A DNA stretch of 64,000 bases from Paenibacillus sp. BIC5C1 (GCF_032399705.1 NZ_CP135922.1:1178001-1242000); one strand, 5' to 3'; positions 1 through 8,821 are shown, counted from the first letter of the stretch. Numbers and translations are program-made. The notes: generated from the sequence alone by a model not told the origin.

Positions 1-389
1 TCTACATTCGTTAATTCCGTTAGGAAAGAGGCCAAACGTTCGCCTGCCTGCTTAGAGGAATGACCCACGGGTGGGAGGTAGTCTGGATCACTTGTGCATC
101 GGTCCCACATCGCGATGAATTCTTCAAAGGTTTGTTCAGGCAGGTCACCCCAGTTGGCGCGTTCCCGCAGACGCGGGTCCTCAGTCACTGTAACTTTTGT
201 TTGGAGAGAAATATGCGACGCAGTGTCGGCTGCTCTTTGAAGTGGGCTTGCAATGATCTTGGTGACAGGTACGTTAGCCAAATGAAGTGCCGTCGACTTG
301 GCTTGTACTACGCCTTCAGATGTGAGGGGAACATCACCGATGCGCTTTTCTTTTAATGCATGCCTTACCAGATAAAATGTAGTTCTCAT
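1..389 (-). CDS. Histidine phosphatase family protein (phosphoglycerate mutase-like), 3' end outside window
   Basis: Reading leftwards from an ATG at 387-389, the translation opens with the phosphohistidine motif LVRHA. PLTSEG and ASPLQRA follow, as in the histidine phosphatase superfamily, where the RH histidine is phosphorylated during phosphate-ester hydrolysis or transfer. A strong AGGAGGTCTT ribosome site lies just upstream (about 395-405). About 129 codons are visible and the frame is open to the window edge, so the C-terminal part with the second catalytic histidine is missing. It is divergent from the AraC gene across an AT-rich gap. The substrate cannot be told from this fragment; cobalamin-phosphate, phosphoglycerate and phosphosugar roles all occur in the family. 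Confidence 0.85.
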   Translation of the reverse strand, partial: MRTTFYLVRHALKEKRIGDVPLTSEGVVQAKSTALHLANVPVTKIIASPLQRAADTASHISLQTKVTVTEDPRLRERANWGDLPEQTFEEFIAMWDRCTSDPDYLPPVGHSSKQAGERLASFLTELTNV

Positions 390-572
390 GGCCTCAAGAC
401 CTCCTGCTTGTAAATTGGATAAAATAAAATAGAATTGATTAGATTTATAACTAATTATATTATTGTCTAATTTATAACCGCAATGATTTTCTTTGGCAAG
501 GGTGAAATACATCGCCGAGACTTGCTACAATGGAGAAAAGTGAGGATCGTTGCAGCAACGGAGGTGCAGGCA

Positions 573-1583
573 TTGGAAACCAAACATTGGACAGGCAGTC
601 TGTTTCAGGAGAAACTTCGCACAGAGGATTATGGACCACGTTTCTACGCGTATTATTACAAGCAATGGGACAACTACCAGATGTCCTATCACGATCATGA
701 TTCCACGGAGATCATGTATATTATTTCGGGAATGTGCCGGGTCGATGTACAGTTGCCGGATGGCAGCTCGGAACAGGCAGTATTGAAAAAAGGGCAGTTC
801 ATTCTGCTGGACGCGGGGGTTCCACACCGTCTGCTGGTGCAGGATGGCGTACCGTGCCGCATGCTGAATGTGGAATTTGGAGTTACCAGATCGGAGCCAG
901 GGCATCCATCCATTCGCCAGCTCGCGCTGGAAGAAGAAGAAGTCCATGCATTTCTATCCCATGCCTCGCCTTATCTGGTTTTGCCTGACCCGGAGGAGGT
1001 GTACCACATTATGAAAAGCCTGGTGCTGGAGCTGGATCAGCGCGGACTGATCGAGCAGGGACGATCTTCTGCAACCATGCGGATCATTCCGCCGGAGGAA
1101 CGCTCGCATCATCGCGAAGCCCGTGATCTGAAGTCGCCTGAGCAAGGTACGCTGGTACGCACGTTGTTTATCCAACTGCTCGTTCGGGTCGCACGACTTC
1201 GCGGGGAAATCAACCGAAGTGCGCTGGATCAGACGGAGTTGTACGTAAAACGGACGATTGAATTCATGCATCACAATATGGATCGCAATATTCAAATGAA
1301 GGATATCGCAGCTGCGGTGAATCTGCATCCAGGCTATTTACACCGTATTTTTCGCCAGCACACGAAGCGTACGCCTACCGATTATCTCACGATGCTCCGA
1401 ATGGAAAAGGCGAAGATGCTGCTGCAGCAGACCAATATTCCAATCTCCGAAATTTCCGATTACGTGGGCGTGGGGAGCAGACAATATTTTCATATGTTAT
1501 TCAAGAAATATACAGGCCGAACTCCGGTTGAATTCCGTTCCTCGATGGAGCGACATGTCAGTCATTATCCCGCTGAAGAATAA
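573..1583 (+). CDS. AraC-family transcriptional regulator with N-terminal cupin
   Basis: The N-terminal half has a cupin-type sensor domain (HDHDSTEIMYIISG, then a GQFILLDAGVPH stretch). The C-terminal ~100 residues are a double helix-turn-helix AraC DNA-binding domain (IQMKDIAAAVNLHPGYLHRIF and the ISEISDYVGVGSRQYF second helix pair). I chose the TTG at 573 because AACGGAGGTG sits 6 bases upstream; the frame is open further up to 483 but without a ribosome site there. The GH4 glycosidase gene follows in the same orientation after about 200 bp with its own candidate promoter and cre-like site, so this is probably its sugar-responsive regulator. Effector unknown. Confidence 0.88.
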   Translation: METKHWTGSLFQEKLRTEDYGPRFYAYYYKQWDNYQMSYHDHDSTEIMYIISGMCRVDVQLPDGSSEQAVLKKGQFILLDAGVPHRLLVQDGVPCRMLNVEFGVTRSEPGHPSIRQLALEEEEVHAFLSHASPYLVLPDPEEVYHIMKSLVLELDQRGLIEQGRSSATMRIIPPEERSHHREARDLKSPEQGTLVRTLFIQLLVRVARLRGEINRSALDQTELYVKRTIEFMHHNMDRNIQMKDIAAAVNLHPGYLHRIFRQHTKRTPTDYLTMLRMEKAKMLLQQTNIPISEISDYVGVGSRQYFHMLFKKYTGRTPVEFRSSMERHVSHYPAEE

Positions 1584-1686
1584 ATCGTGCAGTTTATCTG
1601 GAAAGTACGGCGCGGTGGATGCTAAAGGTGAAAAAGATTTAAAAGTGAGGATTTTTGACAACCTCAATGTGAAGAGGTGATGATAT

Positions 1687-1700
1687 TGATAACGCTTCCT
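1687..1700 (+). promoter_or_regulatory. cre-like (CcpA) site upstream of the GH4 gene
   Basis: TGATAACGCTTCCT matches 13 of 14 positions of the CcpA consensus TGWAARCGYTWNCW. It lies 26 bp downstream of a TTGACA -35-like box (1655-1660), where bound CcpA would block transcription. Assignment is by consensus only. Confidence 0.5.
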
Positions 1701-1781
1701 TACAACCCGTTGCTACAATGATTTCATGTAGTGAGATCATTAACCGGGGCGAATATACTCGGATTACGGGAGGAACTGTGC

Positions 1782-3287
1782 ATGTCGTTTAAAGTGGCAT
1801 TTATCGGGGCGGGCAGTATCGGATTTACACGGGGGTTGCTGCGGGATTTGCTCGCGGTATCGGAATTCAACAATATTGAGATTGCGTTCTGTGATATCAA
1901 TCAGCACAATCTGGACATGGTTACCGAGCTATGTCAGCGCGATATCCGCGAGAATGGACTGAATATTCAGATTCAGCCGACAACAGACCGGAGAGAAGCG
2001 CTCAAGGATGCGAAGTATGTACTGTGTACAATCCGTGTGGGCGGATTGGAAGCTTTTGCAACTGATGTGGATATTCCGCTCAAATATGGAGTAGATCAAT
2101 GTGTCGGCGATACGTTGTGTGCAGGTGGCATTATGTACGGCCAGCGCGGAATTGCCGAGATGCTCGACATCTGTAAGGATATTCGTGAGCAAAGCGCACC
2201 GGATGTGCTGCTCCTCAATTATTCAAACCCGATGGCTATGCTGACCTGGGCCTGCAACAAGTATGGCGGTGTTCGCACGATTGGACTATGTCACGGGGTA
2301 CAGCATGGGCATCACCAGATTGCAGAAGCGTTTGGATTGAAAATGAATGAAGTGGATATCGTATGTGCCGGAATTAATCATCAGACCTGGTACATCAAGG
2401 CATCCCATGAAGGTAAAGACCTTACGGGTGATTTGCTCGAAGCCTTCGAGAAACATCCTGAGTATAGCCGTACCGAGAAAGTGCGGATTGATATGCTGCG
2501 CCGATTTGGTTATTACAGTACGGAATCGAATGGTCACCTTAGCGAATATGTGCCTTGGTACCGTAAACGTCCGGAAGAGATCAAGGACTGGATTGATCTG
2601 GACAGCTGGATTAACGGCGAGACGGGCGGGTATCTGCGTGTATGTACAGAGGGAAGAAATTGGTTTGAGACTGATTTCCCGAACTGGATGAAGGATGAGC
2701 CAATGCAATTTGCCCCGGAAAAACGAGGGGGAGAACATGGTTCCTACATTATAGAAGGGTTGGAAACGGGACGTGTATACCGCGGACACTTCAATACCGT
2801 CAATAACGGTGTGATCTCCAATCTGCCGGATGATGCGATCATCGAAGCACCGGGATATGTGGACCGTAATGGCATTTCGATGCCACATGTAGGCGACCTG
2901 CCACTCGGCCCGGCTGCTGTGTGTAATGTGAGCATTTCCGTTCAACGGCTTGCAGTTGAAGCTGCGGTACATGGTGACGACAAACTATTGCGTCAGGCGT
3001 TCATGATGGACCCACTCGTGGGCGCAGTATGTAATCCAAAAGAAATCTGGCAAATGGTTGACGAGATGCTGGTGGCCCAAGCCGAATGGTTGCCGCAATA
3101 TGGTGATGCGATTGCTGCGGCAGAAGCAAGACTTGCTGCAGGCAACCTGATCCCAACGAAGGAATATGAAGGTGCTGCACGTCTCAAAGTGAAAACCGTT
3201 GAGGAGATGCAGCAGGATCGCGATGCCGCCAACAAAAATGCGGGTGAATCGGATAAAGGGAAAGATCGCGAGAAAGTGCAGCAATAG
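1782..3287 (+). CDS. GH4 family glycosidase (alpha-galactosidase/alpha-glucuronidase type)
   Basis: A family 4 glycoside hydrolase: an NAD- and Mn-dependent enzyme that cleaves by oxidation/elimination rather than direct hydrolysis. The N-terminal Rossmann motif is FIGAGSIGFTRGLLRD, with the adenosine-binding CDIN further on. NYSNPMAM, the metal-binding Cys (about residue 170 in GLCHGVQ) and the following His (about residue 200 in GINHQTW) are all present. The ATG at 1782 has GGGAGGAAC 5 bases upstream. At 501 aa it is longer than many GH4 enzymes, and the last ~25 residues are a charged Lys/Asp/Glu tail. The CHGV motif, not CHSV, argues against classical MelA. It probably acts with the upstream AraC regulator. 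Confidence 0.9.
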   Translation: MSFKVAFIGAGSIGFTRGLLRDLLAVSEFNNIEIAFCDINQHNLDMVTELCQRDIRENGLNIQIQPTTDRREALKDAKYVLCTIRVGGLEAFATDVDIPLKYGVDQCVGDTLCAGGIMYGQRGIAEMLDICKDIREQSAPDVLLLNYSNPMAMLTWACNKYGGVRTIGLCHGVQHGHHQIAEAFGLKMNEVDIVCAGINHQTWYIKASHEGKDLTGDLLEAFEKHPEYSRTEKVRIDMLRRFGYYSTESNGHLSEYVPWYRKRPEEIKDWIDLDSWINGETGGYLRVCTEGRNWFETDFPNWMKDEPMQFAPEKRGGEHGSYIIEGLETGRVYRGHFNTVNNGVISNLPDDAIIEAPGYVDRNGISMPHVGDLPLGPAAVCNVSISVQRLAVEAAVHGDDKLLRQAFMMDPLVGAVCNPKEIWQMVDEMLVAQAEWLPQYGDAIAAAEARLAAGNLIPTKEYEGAARLKVKTVEEMQQDRDAANKNAGESDKGKDREKVQQ

Positions 3288-3300
3288 ATAAAATGAGTGG

Positions 3301-3350
3301 GGCCTCTCCAAAATTGGAGGGGCCTTGTTTGGTTCTATTTTTTTTCGACA
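3301..3350. terminator. Rho-independent terminator after the GH4 gene
   Basis: The inverted repeat GGCCTCTCC/GGAGGGGCC (3301-3324) is followed by a T-rich run to 3350. It lies between the GH4 stop and the convergent lipoprotein gene. Confidence 0.8.
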
Positions 3351-3883
3351 CCACGGATTACAAAGGCAAAAGAGGTATCACCCAAGGAAACCTGCGAATT
3401 TTTTGGGGAAGACCAGCCGACAAAAGCTCCATAATAATGAGTACCTTTTTCCTGTGCAAACCGGAATGTTCCTTCTCGCAAAGAGATGGGACGTGCCTCC
3501 CCGTTCACATATTCAACCAGAGTGAACTCGTTAGGTGGTACATCCGTACCCAAGTTAATTGATATGTTCTCGCCTACCAAAACCGAGACAGGTACTTTAC
3601 CTTCCAGCAATTTCACATCACCTGCATAGTCAGCACACATGCCTCCCCAGCAATAACTGCCCTGTACAGCTGGAATAGAGATGCCGCTTTCGCTCTGGAT
3701 AGTTGGCGTAGGCAGTTCCTGAGGTAAGTTGGGCTCCGGTTCCTGAACCTGTTTTGATCCCATTTCCTTTGTATTTGGCGATGGGAGAGAGGGAGGTTCG
3801 TTTGTGCCGTTACTTGGAGTAGAATTACAGCCGGATAATATCAGCAAATTTGTAAGGAACACGAGTAGAGTTATCGTTCTCAT
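3335..3883 (-). CDS. Predicted lipoprotein, function unknown
   Basis: From the ATG at 3883 the product is 182 aa, with a lipoprotein signal peptide ending in the lipobox LSGC (Cys19). A Ser/Pro/Glu/Asn-rich linker (residues ~20-75) leads to a globular C-terminal domain containing GSYCWGGMCADYAG. The likely ribosome site GGGAGGTGG is about 20 bases too far upstream of this ATG and directly precedes an ATA-AAA codon pair (3901) that continues in frame as IKFIIA. Translation may therefore start at a non-standard codon there; the frame is open to 3985. Convergent with GH4 and divergent from the PadR gene. I do not recognise a functional family. Confidence 0.65.
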   Translation of the reverse strand: MRTITLLVFLTNLLILSGCNSTPSNGTNEPPSLPSPNTKEMGSKQVQEPEPNLPQELPTPTIQSESGISIPAVQGSYCWGGMCADYAGDVKLLEGKVPVSVLVGENISINLGTDVPPNEFTLVEYVNGEARPISLREGTFRFAQEKGTHYYGAFVGWSSPKNSQVSLGDTSFAFVIRGVEKK

Positions 3884-3991
3884 AGCAATGATGAATTTTA
3901 TTGTTTCCACCTCCCTAATATCTTCCAGACGAAAAGCGAGAGAGGAATGTTGCTCATTGAAATGTATATTTACCATGCGATACATATTACC

Positions 3992-4020
3992 TTTACAGAC
4001 ATAGTAATATGTCTTATAGT
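3992..4020 (+). promoter_or_regulatory. PadR operon promoter with operator-like palindrome in the spacer
   Basis: A -35 box TTTACA (3992-3997) and -10 box TATAGT (4015-4020) are separated by exactly 17 bp. That spacer is itself a near palindrome, GACATAGTAATATGTCT (ACAT-6-ATGT core). PadR-type repressors typically bind ATGT/ACAT dyads, so autorepression is likely. Confidence 0.6.
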
Positions 4021-4056
4021 ATACCCAGGATTGAAGAAAGTCGGTGAAGCTGGCAG

Positions 4057-4416
4057 ATGGATGAACAAGCGATTAACAGTGACCTAATTAGAGGCAACAT
4101 TGACCCCATTATTCTGAGCGTACTTATACCGAAGGATAACTACGGCTATAGCATTATTAAGGAAATTTATCGCAAGAGTGGAGAACGGTTTGAATTAAAG
4201 GAACCGACACTCTATTCCAGTCTGAAAAGGCTGGAGAAGAGTGGATATGTGGAATCCTACTGGGGGGAAGAGACCCAGGGAGGACGACGCAAATATTACC
4301 GGATTACAACACAGGGGCAGGAAGCTTATACACAGCAAGTTCACGCTTGGCACGCAGCCAAAACATTGATTGACTGCATGATTATTTCCGGGGAAAAGGG
4401 AGATGAAGGGATATGA
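4057..4416 (+). CDS. PadR-family transcriptional regulator
   Basis: A 119-aa winged-helix protein of standard PadR length. The N-terminal DNA-binding part contains ILSVLIPKDNYGYSIIKEI. It continues with LKEPTLYSSLKRLEKSGYVESYW and the beta-wing GGRRKYYRITTQG. The C-terminal dimerisation helix is short. The gene overlaps the next one by 4 bp (ATGA), so it is translationally coupled to two membrane-protein genes, the usual PadR arrangement in Firmicutes. The ribosome site is weak (GGTGA). The upstream palindromic promoter suggests autoregulation. Confidence 0.9.
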   Translation: MDEQAINSDLIRGNIDPIILSVLIPKDNYGYSIIKEIYRKSGERFELKEPTLYSSLKRLEKSGYVESYWGEETQGGRRKYYRITTQGQEAYTQQVHAWHAAKTLIDCMIISGEKGDEGI

Positions 4417-5105
4417 CATTGGAAGCTCGCATTACCCGCCATGTGAATCGTCTGTTCAATCATGCGCAGGATACATTAGCTAATCAGGAGTTAAAAGAAG
4501 AGATTCACAGTAATCTCGCTGCACGAATTGAAGATTATATGGAGCAGGGGATGGACGAGGATCAGGCTTTTCAGACTGCCATTCAGCATGTGGTTGGCAT
4601 GGATCAGATCATGAGTGATCATCGCAGAGTTCGACGCGTTCCTTATTGGACGGCGGTGTTGCAGTCTGCCTTGATCTATAGTCTTATTGCCTGGATCATT
4701 ACGATTCCAATGAGAGTCATGGTCCAGGGCGCAACCATTAACAACTTGCTTATGATCATGAGTGTGATTGTTGGTGGAGCGTATGTATTTTACATGATGA
4801 AAAATAGAAATACTTCGACTGATCCAGAAGACACTACCGTTATTCGTACACCTGTGTTCTTGCAATGGACGCGCAGAGTATGGTGGTTATGGGCAGGGCT
4901 CATCGTTGTGTTATGGGGTACACAGGCGGCGCTGCGATTTGGAAGCAACATCTGGTATAGTCGACCTATTCAGGTAGAGGGGCCCTATCAATTTACGGTA
5001 ATCGCGATTGCCTTTGCCATACCTTTATTAAGTATTATTATCCCTTTGATCGTGCAGAGGGCGTATCGGATCGTGGGCAAGTATGAGGCAGGTGATGTCG
5101 TATGA
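4413..5105 (+). CDS. Membrane protein with N-terminal permease-prefix (HAAS-like) domain
   Basis: The 230-aa product begins with an amphipathic helical domain (about residues 1-70, with LKEEIHSNLAARIEDYM and DEDQAFQTAIQHV). This resembles the permease-prefix/DUF1700-type domains that accompany PadR regulators. Four hydrophobic segments follow (about 80-100, 103-122, 150-170 and 195-215). It overlaps its neighbours by 4 bp on both sides. The role is probably in envelope stress or membrane remodelling, by analogy with other PadR-linked pairs; there is no catalytic motif. Confidence 0.7.
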   Translation: MTLEARITRHVNRLFNHAQDTLANQELKEEIHSNLAARIEDYMEQGMDEDQAFQTAIQHVVGMDQIMSDHRRVRRVPYWTAVLQSALIYSLIAWIITIPMRVMVQGATINNLLMIMSVIVGGAYVFYMMKNRNTSTDPEDTTVIRTPVFLQWTRRVWWLWAGLIVVLWGTQAALRFGSNIWYSRPIQVEGPYQFTVIAIAFAIPLLSIIIPLIVQRAYRIVGKYEAGDVV

Positions 5106-5659
5106 CGGGAAAGAATAAATGGATTATTGCATTGGTCATGCTCGGCATTTTTGGTGTTATTGTGGTTGAGGGCTTCGTTAATCCCAGAATAGAGGCGAAG
5201 CAATCGCAGTATGAAGCAGAGCAGCAAGATCCGTTGACCCATGATTTTGCGGCATTGGCGAAATATCGCAGTCCTTATATGGGCGACTTCTCCAATCTCA
5301 GCCATTTGAATCAAGCCTTGCCTCTAAACGGCCAATTGAATGGGTATCAGTTGGTTCCAGAGACATTTACGGCTCAGATCAATTACAGGATTAATACCAG
5401 CGAGATGAATTCCGAAGAGTTGGAACGAATACTTGTATATAACGCTACTGCCAATTTTGTATGGATTGATAATTTGGAGCATGTGCTTTATTCATTGGAG
5501 GATGTTCAATATACTTTGAGCCGTGAGGCTGCCCAGCAATGGGCTGGAACGGAATTGAAGACCCTTCAGGAACCGAAGGAGTGGGATGCAGCGGTGCGTA
5601 AGAAGCTGGGGGAGCCCGCGCAAGTGAACGAAGCTTTTTCACAAATTGTTGACAATTAA
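5102..5659 (+). CDS. DUF4825-like membrane-anchored protein
   Basis: 185 aa. One N-terminal transmembrane helix (about residues 7-24) leads to an extracytoplasmic domain beginning LAKYRSPYMGDFSNLSHL, then LPLNGQLNGYQL, which resembles DUF4825 proteins of Bacilli. The C-terminal part has an acidic amphipathic region. It is the last gene of the PadR operon and overlaps the preceding stop (ATGA). Function unknown; in other genomes such domains accompany anti-sigma or envelope-sensing proteins. Confidence 0.65.
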   Translation: MTGKNKWIIALVMLGIFGVIVVEGFVNPRIEAKQSQYEAEQQDPLTHDFAALAKYRSPYMGDFSNLSHLNQALPLNGQLNGYQLVPETFTAQINYRINTSEMNSEELERILVYNATANFVWIDNLEHVLYSLEDVQYTLSREAAQQWAGTELKTLQEPKEWDAAVRKKLGEPAQVNEAFSQIVDN

Positions 5660-5790
5660 GTTGGTTCAAAGATAAGGAAAAGGTAAGAGGCTCGACTCTT
5701 CTCCTATGCTATGTTATTATAAGACTCTGATAACGTGGTAACGAACTAAAGCGTTTGGGTTTTGGTTATAGACATGGAGGGGTTAGAGAG

Positions 5791-6561
5791 ATGAGAAAAC
5801 AAGCGATATTTCTATTATTGATCAGCATATGCATGATTGTTGTTGCGGGATGTTCCAGCTCGGGAAGCAAAGATAATAATGCCATTATTGTGGGGATAGA
5901 TGATAAATTCGCTCCAATGGGCTTCCGGGACGACAAGAATGAAATTGTTGGTTTTGATATTGACTATGCCAGAGCGGCAGCGGAGAAAATGGGTAAAGAA
6001 ATTACGTTCCAGCCCATTGATTGGTCTTCCAAAGAATCGGAGTTGAACAGCGGCCGCATCGACCTGATCTGGAACGGGTACACAATTACCGATGAGCGGA
6101 AAGATAAAGTGCTGTTCACGAAGCCATATCTGGAGAACAGTCAGGTTGCAGTCACACTCGCGGACTCACCGATTACGAAGCTGGATGAACTGGATGGCAA
6201 AAATGTAGGATTGCAGGCCTTGTCTTCTGCGGCAGATGCACTCGCGGCAAGTCCTCTGAAGGATAAAGTGAATGCTTCCGAATTCCCGGACAACGTACTG
6301 GCCCTGACCGATCTCAAGACGAAACGTTTGGATGCTGTCATCATCGACGAAGTGGTCGCGAGATATTACATGTCCAAGGAAGAGGGAACGTTCAAACTGC
6401 TGGATGAATCCCTTGCTCCGGAACAATACGGCATTGGTGTAAAAAAAGGCAATGAAGAACTGCTGAATCAGCTGCAAAAAGCATTGGATGAGCTGAATGC
6501 CGATGGCACAGCAGCCGAGATTTCCACCAAATGGTTTGGTGAAGATGAAGTTTTGAAATAG
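5791..6561 (+). CDS. Amino-acid ABC transporter substrate-binding lipoprotein
   Basis: 256 aa. Lipoprotein signal with the lipobox VAGC (Cys21). It is a family 3 solute-binding protein: GIDDKFAPMGF near the N-terminus, FDIDYARAAAEKMG, then RIDLIWNGYTITDERKDKV, the region that contacts the ligand's alpha-amino and carboxylate groups. The ATG at 5791 follows GGAGGGG by about 9 bases; an earlier in-frame start at 5755 would spoil the signal peptide. First gene of a binding protein-permease-ATPase set. Polar amino acid or cystine/cysteine is likely, but the ligand cannot be fixed from sequence. Confidence 0.9.
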   Translation: MRKQAIFLLLISICMIVVAGCSSSGSKDNNAIIVGIDDKFAPMGFRDDKNEIVGFDIDYARAAAEKMGKEITFQPIDWSSKESELNSGRIDLIWNGYTITDERKDKVLFTKPYLENSQVAVTLADSPITKLDELDGKNVGLQALSSAADALAASPLKDKVNASEFPDNVLALTDLKTKRLDAVIIDEVVARYYMSKEEGTFKLLDESLAPEQYGIGVKKGNEELLNQLQKALDELNADGTAAEISTKWFGEDEVLK

Positions 6562-6600
6562 GATCAGGCCACTTGCCTGACATATGTAGTAAACAACATG

Positions 6601-6646
6601 ACCCCGGATTCCAAAAAGGAGCAACTCTCCTGCGGAATGCGGGGTT
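6601..6646 (+). promoter_or_regulatory. Intergenic stem-loop between binding protein and permease
   Basis: ACCCCGGATTCC and GGAATGCGGGGT pair at 11 of 12 positions, enclosing an inner AGGAG/CTCCT hairpin. No long T-run follows, so it is more likely an mRNA-stabilising or attenuating hairpin that keeps binding-protein levels above permease levels. Confidence 0.55.
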
Positions 6647-6670
6647 AACAGATTAGAGGAGCCGATTGCG

Positions 6671-7330
6671 ATGAGCTGGGAGTATTTGTTGGGCGTCATG
6701 AAGCCCATGCTTGAAGGGGCACAGACCACGATCTTTTTATTTTTGCTGGCAATTATAGTGTCTGTACCACTTGGATTTGGAGTAACCTTATTGATGAAAA
6801 GCCGATTCAAGCCGTTGGCATGGATCGCTCATACGTACGTATATGTGATGCGGGGCACGCCGCTTATGCTTCAACTGTTGTTCTTTTGCTTCGGTCTGCC
6901 GCTGCTTCCAGGGGTAGGGGAGTATCTTGTATTTGACCGCTTTACGGCGGCAGCGTTGGCCTTTATTTTGAATTATGGTGCGTACTTTGCCGAGATTTTC
7001 AGAGGTGGATTGCTCTCGATTGATAAAGGACAACATGAAGCTGCACAGGTACTGGGTCTAAGCAAATGGCAGACGATGACGAAAGTCATCATCCCGCAGA
7101 TGATCCGGGTTGTACTGCCTGCGACGGCGAACGAGTCCATTACGTTAATTAAAGATACGGCGTTGCTGTATGCAGTTGCTGTACCCGAGTTGCTGCATTA
7201 TGCGCAGGCCGCAGTAAACCGGGATTTCCGTCTGACACCGTTTCTGATTGCAGGTATTATTTATTTGTTGCTGACCATGGTACTCACCTTGTTCTTCAAG
7301 GCACTGGAGAAACGTTATACATTTGAGTAA
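6671..7330 (+). CDS. Amino-acid ABC transporter permease (HisM/GlnP type)
   Basis: 219 aa, the normal length for this family, with about five membrane helices. The coupling motif is clear: [23 protein letters not shown], the EAA loop that docks on the ATPase. [11 protein letters not shown] is typical of polar amino-acid permeases. The ATG has AGAGGAG about 9 bases upstream. It presumably works as a homodimer with the adjacent ATPase and the lipoprotein encoded before it. Confidence 0.92.
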   Translation: MSWEYLLGVMKPMLEGAQTTIFLFLLAIIVSVPLGFGVTLLMKSRFKPLAWIAHTYVYVMRGTPLMLQLLFFCFGLPLLPGVGEYLVFDRFTAAALAFILNYGAYFAEIFRGGLLSIDKGQHEAAQVLGLSKWQTMTKVIIPQMIRVVLPATANESITLIKDTALLYAVAVPELLHYAQAAVNRDFRLTPFLIAGIIYLLLTMVLTLFFKALEKRYTFE

Positions 7331-7392
7331 ACGCGCACGGAACAGAAGTTAATGAAGTTATCCAATCTCATCAATTAAAGGACTGTCTGCAT

Positions 7393-8148
7393 ATGACACA
7401 TATTATAGAAGTGAATCAATTAAGAAAATCATTCGGTACACTTGATGTGCTGAAGCAGGTATCGTTCAACGTGGAGCCTGGTGAAGTCATTGCTGTAATC
7501 GGGCCTTCCGGTTCGGGTAAAAGTACGATGCTGCGCAGCCTGATTCATCTTGAGGATATTTCAGGTGGGACTATTCGCATTCAAGGGCAGGCGCTGGCTG
7601 AGAACGGATCGTATGCAGGTGCCGCGGATATTCGGAAGATTACGGATCGCATGGGCATGGTCTTTCAGCATTTCAACCTGTTTCCGCATCTGACGGTACA
7701 GGCGAATCTGGAACTGGCACCGAAGACGTTGAAAAAAGAAAGCTCAACGATCATCCGGCAGCGAAGTCTGGAATTGCTCGGTAAAGTAGGGCTGTCCGAC
7801 AAAGCGGATGCTTATCCCGCCAACCTGTCCGGTGGACAGAAACAGCGCGTAGCAATTGCGCGCGCACTCATGATGCAGCCCGACATTCTGCTGTTCGATG
7901 AGCCGACCTCGGCACTCGATCCCGAGCTGACGGGGGAAGTACTACGCGTCATCAAGCAGTTGGCACAGGAAAATATGACGATGATGATCGTCACCCATGA
8001 GATGAGCTTTGCCCGCGATGTCGCGGATCGCGTCTTCTTTATGGATAACGGCGAAATCGCCGAGGCAGGGCCGCCGGAGCAAATCTTTGGCAATGCCAAG
8101 CTGGAGCGTACTCGCACGTTTTTGCAGCGGGTGGAAGTGGAAGGATAG
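7393..8148 (+). CDS. Amino-acid ABC transporter ATP-binding protein (GlnQ type)
   Basis: 251 aa. Walker A GPSGSGKS (about residues 37-44), Q-loop [13 protein letters not shown], signature LSGGQKQR, Walker [13 protein letters not shown] and H-loop TH (IVTHEM) are all intact. The [12 protein letters not shown] and [13 protein letters not shown] stretches are typical of polar amino-acid importers. It lies 62 bp after the permease and is followed by a terminator, closing the operon. Confidence 0.94.
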   Translation: MTHIIEVNQLRKSFGTLDVLKQVSFNVEPGEVIAVIGPSGSGKSTMLRSLIHLEDISGGTIRIQGQALAENGSYAGAADIRKITDRMGMVFQHFNLFPHLTVQANLELAPKTLKKESSTIIRQRSLELLGKVGLSDKADAYPANLSGGQKQRVAIARALMMQPDILLFDEPTSALDPELTGEVLRVIKQLAQENMTMMIVTHEMSFARDVADRVFFMDNGEIAEAGPPEQIFGNAKLERTRTFLQRVEVEG

Positions 8149-8184
8149 AGGTTTTAAAAACGAGTCAAGAAATGGATGTAAACG

Positions 8185-8237
8185 AAATCCGGATATCATT
8201 CGATCGACAAAAGTCGACGAGGGATCCGGATTTTTTT
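8185..8237 (+). terminator. Rho-independent terminator of the amino-acid importer operon
   Basis: AAATCCGGAT (8185-8194) pairs with ATCCGGATTT (8224-8233), with an inner TCGAC/GTCGA hairpin and a run of seven T. Confidence 0.85.
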
Positions 8238-8328
8238 AATAAAATCGGAATATTCACAAATAATGGAGCATAATTTTCCAGCTAATCAAGTATAATGAGA
8301 CTACTTAACAAACAGGGAGGATTTACCT

Positions 8329-8670
8329 TTGGATCAACGTCAGAATGATGTGGACCGTTATTATAGCGATCCACTTCCACCACCACCTTATGTAGTACCC
8401 AAAACCAATAGCAAGTCTATTGCAGCTCTTGTCTTGGGAATTTTGTCAATCATGATTCCATATTTGGGATTTCTGATTGGGATTGTTGCTATCGTATTTG
8501 CCTCTATTTCTCTTAAGGAAATCAGGCTTCGCATGGAACAGGGAAAAGGACTTGCGATAGCCGGTCTCGTCTGTGGCATCATCGGCACAGCCATTTATGC
8601 GATTATCCTGTTATTCCTGCTGGTAGTATTCGCCGTTTACACTAATGGGGAGATTTCTTCTACATATTAG
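8329..8670 (+). CDS. DUF4190-type small membrane protein
   Basis: 113 aa. A short Pro/Tyr-rich cytoplasmic head (DPLPPPPYVVP) is followed by two hydrophobic segments (about residues 26-55 and 70-95). A KSIAALVLGILSI start to the first helix and ISLKEIRLRMEQGKGLAIAGLVCGIIG between them resemble DUF4190. The start is TTG with AGGGAGGA 8 bases upstream. A TATAAT box lies at 8291-8296. Function unknown; DUF4190 proteins are small envelope proteins often carried as single genes. Confidence 0.8.
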   Translation: MDQRQNDVDRYYSDPLPPPPYVVPKTNSKSIAALVLGILSIMIPYLGFLIGIVAIVFASISLKEIRLRMEQGKGLAIAGLVCGIIGTAIYAIILLFLLVVFAVYTNGEISSTY

Positions 8671-8732
8671 TTTTCTACATATTAGGATGATGAAAACTGA
8701 AGAAGGGCGAGCTACTTTTGCTCTTCGCTCAA

Positions 8733-8816
8733 AAAAAGCAAGGCCGTTTATAAGCAAACACTCGCTGTGTTCCGGACGAGGATATGCTTGTAACACGCCT
8801 TGCTTTTTATTTTTTT
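8733..8816. terminator. Bidirectional terminator between convergent genes
   Basis: AAAAAGCAAGGC (8733-8744) pairs with GCCTTGCTTTTT (8797-8808) around a ~50-base loop and is followed by T-rich sequence on both strands. It serves the DUF4190-type gene and the YhgE-type gene. Confidence 0.7.
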
Positions 8817-8821
8817 GAATT

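Noticed and set aside
60..356. Plus-strand open frame of 98 codons at the left edge
   Set aside because: Antisense to the histidine phosphatase gene, whose motifs and ribosome site are clear.
2286..2972. Minus-strand open frame of about 228 codons
   Set aside because: Shadow of the GH4 gene, without motifs or a ribosome site.
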